Below, piece after piece: positions 12,801 through 25,345 of a stretch of 64,000 nt of DNA. The translations under genes and the position numbers were made by a program. Each line of letters begins with the position of its first letter. Position 1 is the first letter of the stretch. The DNA comes from Phalacrocorax aristotelis. Lineage: Eukaryota > Chordata > Aves > Suliformes > Phalacrocoracidae. Location of the stretch: positions 126,219,963 through 126,283,962 of the forward strand of contig NC_134277.1 in the NCBI RefSeq assembly GCF_949628215.1, given 5' to 3'. A model generated the notes under the pieces. That model did not search any database. It had not been told where the DNA came from and saw only the letters and a list, made by a program, of their open reading frames with translations.

Positions 12801-15800
12801 TTTCTGTAGTTTTGTATTAGAATAAAGCTTTTAGGATTTTTTCTTTTTTTTTTTTTTTTAACAGATTTGCTGAGGGGATATTACCCCTGCAATATTAGGC
12901 TTTTTTCCCTGATGCCCCAGCATGCTGCTAATATCCCAGGTATTATCCCAGTGTTGCCTCCTTCTAGCTCCTTAGTCCCTTGTGCCAGACACCACAGCCT
13001 GCCTGGGGCAGGGGATAGGCTGTCCTGCTCTGCCGCACTGTCACGGCCACCTTGTTCCTCACCACCAGCCTCCCCAGCCCACAGCAGTGTCATGCCCACC
13101 TCTGCGGAAAGGTGTCTGGGTAGATGTACACAAGTAAGAGGAGTCAGAGAGACTGGGAATGCATAAAATGGAAAATATTTAGACAAATTAATGAACAGTT
13201 GCTGTAAGTCAGTCACCAAGGTATGCATGCTATCACAGGGTAGGATCTGTGTTCCACCGGGAACTGGCTGTTCAAGGTGGAAATCTCTAATCTTTTGCAA
13301 TGCCATCCCATAAGTAGCCTTATGTTTTCCTGCAGCAGTCTCTTTGTCTCCTCCAGCCACTGTTCAGGACTCCAGTGCCTTCCTGAAGGGGATGGCCCTG
13401 CCTCTGCTCAGGGCTCTTCAGGAGCCTGCTGCAGGCTATGAGCCCACCAGCAGATCTGTGAGAGCTCTGGGGTCATGCCGAGTGCTGTGGAAAACGGGTC
13501 AACGGGAAAGTTGTGCAGAGCCTTCAATCCTGATCCAGAGCTTCCTGAAGTCAACAGGAGTCACTCCACAGACCTGCTTGGGCCCTGGGGTGATGCGGGT
13601 CCCAGTGGGTTACTTGCATGGAGACAACTCCACCTTCATGGAACTCATGGCAGGACCAACTGCCTTTCTTCTGTTGTTACTACATTTTAGTGGAAAGGAG
13701 TCAGAGAGAAACAAACAGCCTATCTGGACTTCTATAGGTCTGTGACAGTATTTTCTGATTGGCAATCCCCTCCCTGAACATGGACAAGAGAAATACATTG
13801 ACACTAGCTGCAATTTAGTTTTCCGTACAGCAGATGGAGTTTTCTAATTTTAAATGCAACAACACTCTGTCAGAAAAAGAAGAGATGGCATAAACCCAAG
13901 CAAAACACCAGACCCAAGCACCCATGAACATGGGAAACTTTCCTTCTGGATCCAAGCATTGAAGAGCTCTGGCAGGCCCACCTATCACAGAAACAGATGT
14001 GAGTAATTAATAATTGACTCAAGCTAGCTGCTGCATCCTAAAGTGCTTGAAGATTAATCACAAGGTTCTGAATCACTTTTATTTGTGTGTGTGTTTTTTT
14101 TTTATCCAACCGCTTGTGAGATTTCTGCATGTGTGAGAGGAATATCAGGACTGTGATATGCAAAGAAACTACATGTGGGGAATCTCTCTGCCACCATGAA
14201 GTGTTTGATGATGGGACTGGTAATGATTAGGGGTCAAAAGGACAAAACAACAAGTCTGTACACAAAAAATGTCTGTTCTTGAACAGATTTATAGGGGAAA
14301 AAATCAAGAGGTAAATAACTGTCTTAGGTGCTCCAGCATGTGAATCAATAATAGTGCTACTAATTGGTCCCAGGCAGCTTCATACAGGGTCCAACCTCTC
14401 AGTTCATGATTTGGGTCTATCTCATTTCCCTCCAGGTTTCAATCAGACAAGTATTATCTGAAGTCACATGAAGCACTGTTGTTAGCTAGTAGACAGTTGT
14501 TCATCCATGGTTGAATACCAACGTGCATGAAAAAAAAAAATCATTACATCCTTCACTCGTGTACAAGCGTAGATCCTCTGAAATCACTCAGACTGCAATG
14601 GAGCTACAACAGACAAGTATTTAACCTATAAAGCACATTGACATCGTTTAGATACAAAGTGCTGCGTAAATTGAATTCATTATTGGTATATTGCAGTGCT
14701 CCTGCCCAATTTGTTAGTGTTAGATATCTCTAAAAGTAAATTATTATCATAGAATATACAGTATTCCCTTCTGTATATGTTTTAAAAATATAGTGAGAGC
14801 TAGTTAAAATTCCACTATATCCATGTCTCGCTCTGTTGTCCTGGGAATTTTGCATCAGTTCAAGATGACTCCTGTTCTGTTTTAAGCTTTACAGTCTCCA
14901 TAAATCTTGCAGATCCATCAGATGAGTTATTTATTGTGGAAGAGAGTTCTGTTGTCAATTACTTGCAAAATCTTGCAGTTAAATACATGGCTACAAACAT
15001 AACTATGTAATGACCCCCAATACCCTAGACAAGAAAGGCAGCATGTTGAAGAGTACTACTTTTACTAACATCTCTCCTTATTTATTTACTTTCATTAGTA
15101 TTTGTTGAGCTATCTGTCCTCAGGTGCCAATATTTTTTCATGTTTAATAAGATTCCATTAAAACCTCCATTGAACGAGTGGTAGGGCTGCAAGGAAAAGT
15201 TTGCTATAGTATGTAATGTCAAAGGTAAGTTTGCCTGTACAATCAAAGCTTTGCACTTTGCATTTAAGCGACTGGACTATAGTCCTTCAACTAACAACAT
15301 AATCACGTTCTGGTTTTCTCTCAAAGCACTTAGTCTTATCAAGCACAAGGGACAAACTGGTTGTGCACAGTAACCAAAGCGGTTTCCAGCAGTCATTTTT
15401 ACCTTGCTCAAAATCCAGTTGCACAGCTCTCAAGCATGTGCAGACCAGGGAAAATCAGGGAAAGCTGGGAAAAATAACAAGGGAGTTAGATGGGCACTAC
15501 CAATGAATTTCTATGCTAGGGCCCACACTAAGCACAATATGCCCCCGCAGTGTTTCAGCCAGGGCAAACTACCCACCATTATGGTGGGTGATGGTGAGGC
15601 AGAAATGCTGATGTACCAGTTTCACTTACCCCACAATCTTCAGTGTACTGTCTGAGCTGACGCCCTGGAGAAGCACCCCTTAGGCCTTATACACAGAAGC
15701 CAGTGACAACCCATATAGTTATGGACAGGCCACTGTTTCATGTCCTCAGACTTCTACCCCGAGCATTGCTGGCGTGCCCAGCCCCTATACAGAGTGGGAA

Positions 15801-17622
15801 GAGGAGGGCGGATGTGAGCACTGGGAGATTGCTGGCTCTGGGGCAGCCTGTGCTCCCTTCCTTCTGTCTCTTCCATGTTGGCATCCTTTTCCAGGCTGCA
15901 CAGAAAGAGTCTGAGGGCTGCAAGTACAACATAGTACACACTTCAGGGATCCCATTACTGTAGTGCCATGTAGGTGTATTTAATGTTATCCAAAGCCTGA
16001 AATGATAAAGTAACATCTTCTTGCATTTCATAATTGCCAATGACTTCTGATAATTGCTCTCTCTTCAGAGTCAAAGGATGATAACCCTCACCACAGATGG
16101 CTGCAATTTTAAACCATTTATTTGTACTCCACCCTGGAGATATTTGAATCTGACTTCAGACGCTCTGACCCTTATGCTCTAAACTCTGAATCTAAGTGTT
16201 ATGAAGTATAGGATCCAGGCAGACTGTTCAGGTTTAGCAGTGATTTGAATTCAGCAAATTGTCACATCTGAGTAAAATAATTGCTTAATATTGCATACTT
16301 ACATCTAATTAAGGTTTCCTGCCCTTCCTTAATTGCATACGTGATTTTGTTTCTGCTTCCTTTTTAACTCTGTCACGTAATTAAATGTAACATCTGCTTT
16401 TCCCAAGCCACTGGGCACATCTGCTACTCCTTCTAACATATATTTAGTGATTGTGTAGTAATGGATTCCCAGTCTGGCATGTTGCAGTAGACCAGGGCTT
16501 GGCTGGTACAACATGACAGTAAGGAAACAACAGCAAGGTACAACATCAGTTTAAGGAAAGCAGACAAGTCTAAGGATTGCTTACACCTATAAGCCTACGA
16601 TAATCAGGATGCATTTGCAAAAGAGACAAGTATGTTCCAGTTTTGTTTGCAGGTTGCTGCTCAGAGGTTAGCTCATTCATTAAAGTATCTCAGAAATAGA
16701 GGGTTGAGTGCTATCTCAGGAGAGCAGCTTATCCGGTCCATCCATGCTGGGGCAGGATCAGTTATCAATACTGGGAACAGACTGGAAGTGAAAGAATATT
16801 TTTCTGAGACAAGCAAAATGCAAAATAAAGTAGATTAATTAGAACAGCTTGACTTCAAAGGTTCTCTGGTCTTTAATATATTGATCACAGTGTTCAAAGA
16901 TCTACATGGTGCCTTCCCCCAAAAAAGGTTCCTAATTGAATATTGGACTATATTCTGATGAAACCTCATGTAAATTGCAAGAACTCAACTAGTTTGTCAG
17001 TGTCAACTGAATGTCAGAATTAAAGGCAGCTGCAGTGCTCAGTGTGCAAGTCCATGATTTGAACCTTCTCTTTTGCTGAAGTGAAGAAATGGAGTTGCAC
17101 AGATTCACAAATTGTTGTGCATGGTCTATGAGGCAACATGGAAGTCCAGAGTATCCATCCCCTACTGCTGCAAAATGGAGCCATTCCTACAGAAGTCAGT
17201 AGGAGAAGGGGTTTGAGACACTGCTTGCAGGTAGCGAGGAGAGTGAGAACAGAGCTTCAGGAGTTCAGCACCTATGTGAGTTAACAAACATCAGGCAAGT
17301 GCAGTCAGTCCCTCAGGCTCCCTGACGAAGTAGCAGAGGTCTGCCCTGTCAAGCCTTCTCCCCCTTCTCATGAGGTTTTTTGCTTTGTTTCTCCATAGGA
17401 CAGTCTGAGAATCTCCTTATCCTGTAGGAGATGGTAGGTGGGTGGCAATTCCATTGCCTAAAAAGGGCTGTGTGATCTGATCCAGTGCAGGTGATTTGAT
17501 CTGTACAAGCTGCTGTGTGCTCCCCAGCAGGCGAGGGGAAGGGGCACTATTGGTCTGATGCTGAGAGAAAATGTTACTGTGGGTGATGCGGAAGCTGAAG
17601 CAAAAGGTTAGGCATGGGTTGG
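9827..17622. other. Unique non-coding sequence
   Basis: No exon could be supported with confidence. There is a GC-richer patch at about 12,950-13,700 with open frames in several overlapping phases on both strands, including a 159-codon minus-strand frame at 12,881-13,360. None resembles a known family. One splice-flanked candidate within it (12,865-13,133) is listed separately. Simple sequence includes a T-run at 12,847-12,860 and a TG/T tract at about 14,084-14,103. Confidence 0.5.
12865..13133 (+). CDS. Possible internal exon, Pro/Ser-rich, unassigned
   Basis: A long T-run ending in aacag (12,847-12,864) forms an acceptor-like site, and caa|gtaagagg at 13,131 onwards is a strong donor-like site. 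Between them one frame stays open for 89 codons (269 bp exon, entering after the first base of a codon and leaving at a codon boundary). The peptide is rich in Pro, Ser and Cys and matches nothing I recognise. The patch is GC-rich, and other frames are also partly open, so chance is a real alternative. No neighbouring exon was identified. Confidence 0.15.
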
Positions 17623-18209
17623 TGTGCTGGTTTTGACTGGGATAGAGTTAATTTTCTTCACAGTAGCTAGTCTGGGGCTACGTTTTGGATTTGTGCTGGA
17701 AATAGTGTTGATAATACAGGGATGGTTTTGTTGTTGTTGAGCAGTGCTTATACAGAGCCAAGGCCTTTTCTGCCCCTCACCCCACCCCACCAGCGAGTGG
17801 GCTGGGGGTGCACGAGAGGCTGGGAGGGGACACAGCTGGGACAGCTGACCCCAACTGACCAAAAGGATATTCTATACCACATGACGTCGTGCTGAGCATA
17901 TAAACCTGGGGGAAGAAGATGGAAGAGAGTGACATTCAGAGTGATGGCATTTGTCTTCCCGTTACACATGATGGAGCCCTGCTTTCCTGGAGATGGCTGA
18001 AAAACTGCCTGCCCATGGGAAGTAGTCAGTTAATTCCTTGTTTTACTTCACTTCTGTGTGTGGCTTCTTCTTTACCAATTGAACCATCTTCATCTCAGCC
18101 CACAAGTTTTCTCACTTTTATTCTTCCAGTTCTCTTCCCCATCCCACCAAAAGAGAGTGAGTGAGTGGCTGCGTGGTGCTTAGTTGCTGGCTGCAGTTAA
18201 ACCACAGCA
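17623..18209 (+). mobile_element. Solo LTR of an avian endogenous retrovirus (ERVL-like type)
   Basis: The element starts TGTGCTGGTTTTGACTGGG, continues with a 'gatagagttaattttcttca' block, and ends near 'gcagttaaaccacagca', giving TG...CA termini. The block 'gtgagtggctgcgtggtgct' near the 3' end is shared with the minus-strand LTR at 63,402-64,000, which supports the boundaries. No internal retroviral genes flank it on either side, so it is most simply a solo LTR left by recombination between two LTRs. Flanking 5-mers (gttgg and gtggg) differ at one base, so a target-site duplication is only suggestive. U3 promoter elements are listed separately. Assignment to the ERVL group is inference from general resemblance. 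Confidence 0.85.
17882..17904 (+). promoter_or_regulatory. LTR promoter: CRE-like site and TATA box
   Basis: Within the LTR, TGACGTCG (17,882-17,889) is one base from the palindromic CREB/ATF site. TATAAA follows at 17,899-17,904. This arrangement fits a retroviral U3 core promoter with transcription starting about 25-30 bp downstream. The related LTR at the right edge has lost both motifs (taacatca and gtatgtta at the equivalent places), so this copy is the better promoter candidate. Confidence 0.5.
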
Positions 18210-21200
18210 GTGGGAGAGGGACACGGAAAAAAATTGATGGGCCTGATCTTCTGTTAATTCTGGCCCTCACAACAGTTTATTAGCCAAAGTAAAGTTGTTT
18301 TAACAACTTTGGAGTCAGAGTTAAGCTAGGGATTTTTATGTTCCTTCCACTTGCTGATAGCTTTGCAAAGAGAAATAAATAGTTCAAAAGCAGCAGTGTT
18401 GTGTTTCCCATTCTCATTGCCTTTTTCACACCAAGCCTGAGGGGCACAGTGGCTTATTGTGCACAGACATCTGCTCATGGGCAGTTCCTCATGAGGCAGG
18501 TGGCCTCAGCTATGGGGCTTTTGAGCTCTCAGGCTCTGGCATGTACCCCTATTGCCCTGGAGAAGAGTAGTGCACGTATCAGTGGCACTAATTGTTTCTA
18601 AACTTGGATTAACACTTTTAGCTGAAAAAAATGGGGGCAAATATCGAAAAGCAGAAGCATTCATTTAGACATTTTAATAATGAAAAACATCAGCCTATTT
18701 AGCTTGACATTTTCTTGATAAAAAGTTTCCCATTTTCATTTCAAGAGAGCACTGTTTTAATTTAAAATTGATCTAATTGATGTTTAAAAGAAAGGGTAAC
18801 AAGAGAGTAACACAACTGCAACACTGATTTTTATTTTGCCTGAGAAAAACCTTGAAAGCTGACCTTAAAAATGTTTATCTGGGGTTGGGTTTTGTTGTTG
18901 TTCTTTTGATATGTGAAAATTAAAAATGAAAGAAGATATTCTGTTGTATTTTTCCTTTGTTCAGTTCTGGTCTCCATCTTCCCTCCCACTCCCACCTGCC
19001 AGTCCCATTCGGCTAACACATTTTTTGACCAGCTCTAGACTTGAACGAAAGAGAGCCAAGGAATGAGACAGCTACTAAGTAATATTTATTCATCATCCTT
19101 ATGCTTTCAGTAAATCCTCACCAAATGCTCAGTCTCTGATAATCTGTCTTCCGGCTGCAAAAGGCCTGACCAAGAACTCACGCAGTGGTGCTCAGCAGAG
19201 TCGCATTCTGCAGCTAGAAGTGGAAAGCAGCGGTCTGCAGCTGGCACGGTCCTAACCAATTATAAACAGCCTGTTTATTTTCAACGGCTAGTAAGACTGT
19301 TCCCATTATTGGGAACATTGTAGAAGGCAGGTAGTACATATTCCAGTGAAAATGACCTGTACTTGCTATGTGAAATCGCAGAGTACATAACTCAGATGTG
19401 GTGGTGACCTTTTAATCATGTTACAAAGGAAGGCTTACTTTGTCAGCTAAGCATGACACATGAATATATCTCCATGTTATTTCTATCTACATTCCCTTAG
19501 GTGAAGCTCTGAGCTGGCTGTAACTTCAGCAACCCATCTAGACTTTTAAGTTCTCTGTTCCTGGTAGAAATTGTTTTCTTTTTGTTGTCATGGATTATGT
19601 TATTATACTAGCATGTGCTGTTTGAGCAGCTATTGTTAATGACACAAAACTGAAGTGTATCTGAGATTATATTTGAGTAGTTACAATAATGAGACTACTG
19701 TAATCCTTAAAATCATATCCAGAAACACTGTTTTCCTTCGTATTCTGCACAGAGAAAGAAATCAGCCAGTGTGAAGGAGAGAGTGAGGGGTGTGCATTTG
19801 AGGAAGAGAAAGATCTTTAGAACTGTAAATTCCCTTAAGATTAATAAATCAGAAATGTATACGTCTACTTGGCTTATTTCATCAGCATAACTGTGTTGCG
19901 TTATGAAATGGACCACAAGCATCTTGGCCTAAGGCCATCAGGGGTGCCTTGGGTGATTTCCGCTCTCATCTAAATAAATACCCTGCAGTCTATCGCTGCA
20001 GAGACATCCTTTGCCTCACTAACTCAATCCAGTTTTCCATGAGCATCTATTTGATGACTTTTGTTTTCTCCCTTTTAAAAATACTGTTCCTCCTCTGAGC
20101 TGCCTCCTTTCACTTGTTACTTCTTTGCACATTATGCTGAAGGCATACAACTTTATTTTAGTCCATGATGACTTTGATGAGGAAGTGGTTTTGTCTGCAG
20201 TCACGTGAGTCTGGTCTCACAGAGAGCACGCACTCAATTTGGGCCAGGAGCCCTGTTCGTGAAGGAGGAATGAGATATTAAATGAGCATCACCAAGTGAA
20301 TTGATATGAATGTCTAGGCATTTAAGGCCTATGGAAGAAAAATTATTCCAGGTGATTATCATCTTTAACACAAGCTTGCTTTGGAGTAGTTCATGCAGTT
20401 CAAGCAATTTGGAAAATATTACCGAGTTATCATGATGATGCACAGCAGCTTGAATTTGCGGATGAAGTTCACTACTTCATGAACACTTCACTTAGCAGTC
20501 AAGCTGCAAACAATGTGAATATTAATATTTCTCTGTTGGCCTCACCTAAAAAAATTTGATCATCTGTTATGTGACTCCTGAATCTCTCTAATTATTAAAA
20601 AGGGGGCTGGAAAACGTTTCCCTTTCAGGTTGTACCAGACTGCAGTAGTGCTTTTCGGTATTTGGCCAAGCTGAAGTTTGGTTGTTGTCCAGCTTATTCC
20701 CTTTGTACTGCCAGCACAGGCTTTTTGTCTTTTCAAGCATTTAATCTCTGTTTTGCTGACGCCAGAGTTCGGCTTATTTTGCCCTGTATTTGCAATACTC
20801 TTTTCTTCAGGAGCTGCAGGTCATGGACTTATCTGCAGATTCTCTCAGACACTTAAGGTCAATGCCTTCCCCTTTTCCACCACTATGCTATTGTCATCTT
20901 TCTATTGTAAAGCTATCAGTATGTGTTTGGTGAAACAGTGGTATTTAACTTCTTTTTCAGTGAGGTAAAAAGGTTATTTAGTACATTTATATAATGTGCC
21001 TGGCCATCCAAGGTCCTGCTGGAATGAAGACTTATGCTTAAGCTTGGCATTACATGCTCTGAGTGCTGCCACTTAATTCAAGTGATTAATTAGCCAGAGG
21101 CCTAAAAATCTGTCAAAGCGCAAGCCTTTGTGGATCCAGTGCCTTTAGGTAGACTTGTGACTTATTTCACGTTATTTACATAGTATCGGTGTTCTGGTAG

Positions 21201-21719
21201 CTGAGATAGCCCAGGGGTATAAACAAGGCAAGAACTGCAGAGGGGAGGAAGGAAATTTTGTTTCACCAATAGATGCAGTTAAAAGGACAAGTCCCCTTCC
21301 AAATACAGGACCAGGGTTTGTACAAACAGAAGCGTGTATAAGCAGGGGTTGTTTTGGTTGTGCAGGTTACCTACTTATTCTGCATAACTGTGCAGTGGTA
21401 GGGGAATAAAAGCCTTCATGACCCAGAGGTGCCAGTGAGGCCCCCTGAACCTTGTCTTTGAACCTGTAACCTCTAAAGAAATCAATTTATCTCATATTTC
21501 CAATGCCCAATCTCACCTGCTTATCCACTTTTTCTGAAAGCTTTGTCAAAAAGAATTAAAAGCACCTTTCAGTTTTGAACAACTTTTGTGCATGTGGTTT
21601 CAGAAATCTTTTGTGGTCACCACTGAACCAACTTGGCCTGACCTAAAAGTCCCAGACAAAGCTTGCTGTCCTTGCAGAGGTGTTGTATTTAGCCTAATTT
21701 TATCTTATTTATGCTACAG

Positions 21720-21787
21720 GGAGATGATTGAAAGGGCAATTTGCAAACCTTTTTTCTATGGGGCCTACCACCTCTGCAGGCACACAG
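21720..21787 (+). CDS. Possible small internal exon, unassigned
   Basis: The pyrimidine-rich acceptor tatcttatttatgctacag precedes 68 bp that are open in one frame and end at cacacag|gtaaatc, a fair donor. The 22-residue peptide contains KPFFYGAYHLCRHT and matches no family known to me. Phase would be 2 in and 1 out. An open frame this short is expected by chance about a third of the time, so splice sites are the only support. Confidence 0.15.
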
Positions 21788-22433
21788 GTAAATCAGCTCA
21801 GCCCCCGCTCAGAGACTTGTTCATTAAGGCATTAAGGCATTTAAGTATCAACTTGAATAACATTAAAGTCCCTGGGAGTCCTTTAAAGGCTGCTTGACAA
21901 GAGGGAGGATGAGCCCTTTTTGGCCTGAGGAGCACAGGAGGAAAACTGCTTTGGTGAGACCACAGGTGACAAAGCAGAGGGTGCTTGTGTGAGGAAAGCA
22001 CTGCCTATAAATAACTGCATCTCCTGGGGCAGCAGGTCAGTGCTCGGCAACCCACGAAGGACACCCCAGCTCTGCAGCACCCCAGTGCAGCCCTCCTGGA
22101 GACACCCTGCCCACCCCTGGGAGGTGAGGGAAGAGACTCTGGCCAGGCCTTCGCCTACTCACCTTCCCTTTCCCTCCTTGTTTATGCCTGTGCAGCTGTT
22201 TCACAGCTGTAAAGCAGCAAGTTGACCCCTGAGACCTTGTCGGCACAGCAGTGGTGCAAATCTGTGATAAATACAGATTTGCTGGCTGGCAGGTCCCTGC
22301 CTTCAGCCTTTACTAAAGCCCTAAGCAGAAAACGTGGGCAAAAGGTGGGAGTTCAGCAGAGTTGCACCCCTCCCAAGTGGGGGTGGCAGTGCTAATTAGG
22401 AGGGCTGCCCCCCAGCTGTGGGGATTTGCTGCT

Positions 22434-22480
22434 GGGGCAACTGGGCAGCCACTGGGGGAGCGGTGGAGGGGACTGGGGGG
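22434..22480 (+). other. Potential G-quadruplex
   Basis: Five runs of at least three G (GGGG, GGG, GGGGG, GGGG, GGGGGG) lie within 47 bases, separated by loops of roughly 5, 8, 9 and 3 bases. The longer loops weaken the prediction. Confidence 0.4.
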
Positions 22481-24883
22481 CGGCAGCAGTATCATCCGCC
22501 AGGAGGATCTGGAGGGATGCTCAGTGCGATGCCCCAGCAGAGCTGCTGGGGGTCTGTGCAGGGGAGGGGGCCGGGGTGCACCCGCCCTCCACTCCTCAGC
22601 AGGAGCACCTTGTTTCTCATCGTTGTTACCTATTTGCCTCAGAGAGACGGGGCTCAGGAGAAATCTAACCTAGATTACTTTCTTATTTTTTTAAGAAGAG
22701 TTTATTAAAACATTATATTGTATACGTTTAAACATGCCTTTTAGAAGGCTTATAATGCAGGCAGTCCTCTCTGCTACTGCAGCCAGATGTCCCTGTGTGA
22801 TGAAGTAGTAAAATAAATCTTTGCTTTGTAAAACAATATTAAAATAAAATAAAGCATATAAAGCACAAACAATAAATTCGATGCCGTGCCAGGTGCATTT
22901 TTGGCTTTCTAGTTCATAAAAATCTGCTCTGTGCATCTACTTGAGTCTCTCTATGGCTGCTCTTGTTATCAGTCATCTTAGGCACAGTATTATGTAAATG
23001 ACAGTAGGACTCCTCCTCTAGCACATCAGTTTTACCAGCTGGCTGTCTTGGTCTGCAAGTAGGTTAAAATCTTTAAAGAAATTATTACCTCTAGTTTTGT
23101 GATGTTCATTTTGTTGCAGGCAGGAAGAGTTTTTGTTAAAGTATATGTTCCTCAGGGCTTTGCCTCCAAGTAGATTTTTGTTTGGTGTTTGGGCTGAGAT
23201 TTCAGAGAGTGAGAAAGGTTTTACCTTTTTCATATTTGCTGCTTTGCTAGGGTTAGGCCAACTTATACCAGCAGGGAATGAACATTTCTCCCCATGCACT
23301 CAATAATGTGTTTTAAGGAGTTCATGTTTGCTGCAGGGTTCCTTCATTCAGTGGAGAAGTGTCTTGATTCTAAAATGTACCAGTGGGAAAACAGACATCC
23401 TGGTTTGGCTTTTGACAAGCAGGCCTTCTAGGTCTTGCTGCTCTTTTAAATAAAGTGAACCCAAGAGTGGAAGCTGGTTATTTGTCCCTGTGACCACTAA
23501 GTACTCATCCTGGTATACACTAGGTTACAAAACAAGGCAAATTTGGTGGTCCATGCACAGTCATCCTGGAGAAGCAGAACCGAGGTGCAGGTTTTTAATG
23601 ATTCCCAAAGCAAAATCTTGGCTGCTTGCTCTACTAGCACTTTACACAAACCTTTTAAAAAGTATTAGAAAGTAGTGAGTCTAGAGCTTCATTCTGCTGT
23701 CAGTGATGTGAATCAGTACACACTCTGACAAAATCCATGTAAACCAATATGAGGTCAGAATTAGGCCTGTCAGTTTGCACTGTGTTGAAGTGAATTGTCC
23801 AGACAGGTTTGCTCACTCATGAATGCGTCTGGTCATCTGTGTAATGTAGTAATCACTTTGAAGAATGGGATTCTAAACCGGGTTTATAAATACGGTCTGT
23901 TTGTTTGCATGATTTTGAGCCACTGGTTTGATACTCAAGCCCTAAGCTGAGGCACTCACGGATATAAGCACTTAGATGCAACTTATTAAGCTGTAATCTT
24001 TACTATCAGATGCTGCCTCCACTTAAATTGCAGGAGGGTGTGTGATGTATTTCTTTCCCACTTTCCAAGTTCATCTGACTTTTTGTACCCATTCAGAAGC
24101 AACCAGAGAGAAAAACTAAACCAGGAGACCAATACACTTACACAAAGGCAACAAATTCTGCCAGCCTTGCTCTCCAGATTGTAAAGCAGAGATGCCTTCA
24201 GCAAAGTATAAATAAGCTTTTCAATACTTAATGTTACTGGCACGCTATGAAGCTTTCCAAGCCAAGCAGGGTATTCAGCAAGAGACTTTCTGGAGTAGCC
24301 CCAAGACTCATATTTGGGAGTTTCCCACCTGAGCATGCTAGGTTTTGCAGACATGTATCTCACTTGCAAACCAAGTCTTTTACCCTGTAAAGAGAATAGC
24401 ACAGAAGCACACAAATAACAATTAAAAAATTGCCAAAAATCTCCTGCATATCATGGTTTTAGGGACCTTTTAAAATTATTTTTCAAAGTCTGTATGTGCC
24501 TTTTTATTTCCCTAGGGCTGAGTCATTGTCAAGAAAAAGAGAAGAGCTTTTGTAAATCCATTGCTGAAAAGGAAGGTACTCCAAACTGTGACATCTTGGA
24601 TTTATGGCTGGAAGGAGAAAGGGAAGAGATCTGCAAGATTGACAAAAGCCTTCACATAGGTTGTGATATTCAGTCATGACAGGCTAAAAGCAGGGCTGGA
24701 GACGCTGCCTGTTTGCCCAGTAAAAGAGAGAAGATATGTGTGGCTTGGAGCTTTCCACCCAGGTCTGTGGGTGTACTGTCTACAGTACCCACTCAGCCTC
24801 ACGACATGCAGCCTGCCCACTGTGCCCATGAAGATCAGGGAACCTGAAGAGTTGGGACAAAATTCAAAAACAAATACCAAAAA

Positions 24884-25345
24884 AATGTGGACAGGCTGGA
24901 AGGGGTCCAGAGAAGGGCGACCAAGACGATCAAAGGACGGGGAAGCCTGCCATACGAGGATAGGCTGGGAGAGCTGGGTTTGTTCAGCCTTGAGGAAAGG
25001 AGGCTCAGAGGGGATCTCATCACCATGTACCAGTACTTGAGGGGCAGCTACAAAGAAGATGGAGACTCCCTTTTTACATGGAGTCACATGGAGAGGACAA
25101 GGGGAATGGACACAAGTTGCTCTTGGGGAGATTCCGATTGGACACCAGAGGGAAATTTTTCACAGTGAGGACAGTCACCCATTGGAATAATCTCCCCAGG
25201 GAAGTGGTTGACTCGGCCACATTGGACACTTTTAAGATTCGGCTGGACAGGGTGCTGGGCCATCTTGTCTAGACTGTGCTCTTCCTAGAAAGGTTGGACT
25301 AGATGATCCCTGAGGTCCCTTCCAACCTGGGATTCTGTGAATTCC
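24884..25345 (+). mobile_element. CR1 LINE 3' fragment, forward orientation
   Basis: Starting near 'gacaggctggaaggggtcca', this follows the CR1 ORF2 C-terminus and 3' UTR. It keeps the blocks 'gagagctgggtttgttcagc', 'aggctcagaggggatctcat', 'ggttggactagatgatccct' and 'gaggtcccttccaacctggg', and ends in gattctgtgaattc, the terminal repeat. Remnant coding includes RRATKTIKGRGSLPYEDRLG before frameshifts. It is strongly 5'-truncated. It accounts for the overlapping open frames on both strands here (24,663-25,272). Confidence 0.94.

Larger units (their letters stand above)
18210..24515. other. Unique sequence with a GC-richer block
   Basis: No firm exon was found. A GC-rich block at about 22,030-22,660 has several overlapping open frames of 60-103 codons on both strands. 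They have no recognisable domains, and CpG dinucleotides are not dense enough to call a CpG island. A candidate small exon at 21,720-21,787 and a possible G-quadruplex at 22,434-22,480 lie in or near it. Around 20,250-20,520 an AT-rich stretch with several homeodomain-like ATTA cores has the look of a conserved non-coding element. Confidence 0.5.

Noticed and set aside
12881-13360. 159-codon minus-strand open frame
   Set aside because: It is in a GC-rich patch where several frames on both strands are open. The peptide has no recognisable domain, and no convincing splice or start context was found.
13344-13745. 133-codon plus-strand open frame
   Set aside because: It overlaps other open frames in the same GC-rich patch; a low-information peptide with no family match.
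22362-22708. Overlapping Gly/Trp-rich open frames
   Set aside because: Three phases are open over the same GC-rich DNA, which is base composition and not coding. CpG density is too low to call an island.
24494-24679. Acceptor-flanked Cys-containing open frame
   Set aside because: The acceptor at 24,515 is fair, but the donors (24,576, 24,660) are weak and the phase does not join to the Cys-rich candidate at 27,945.
24674-25087. 137-codon minus-strand open frame
   Set aside because: It is mostly the antisense of the CR1 fragment at 24,884-25,345.
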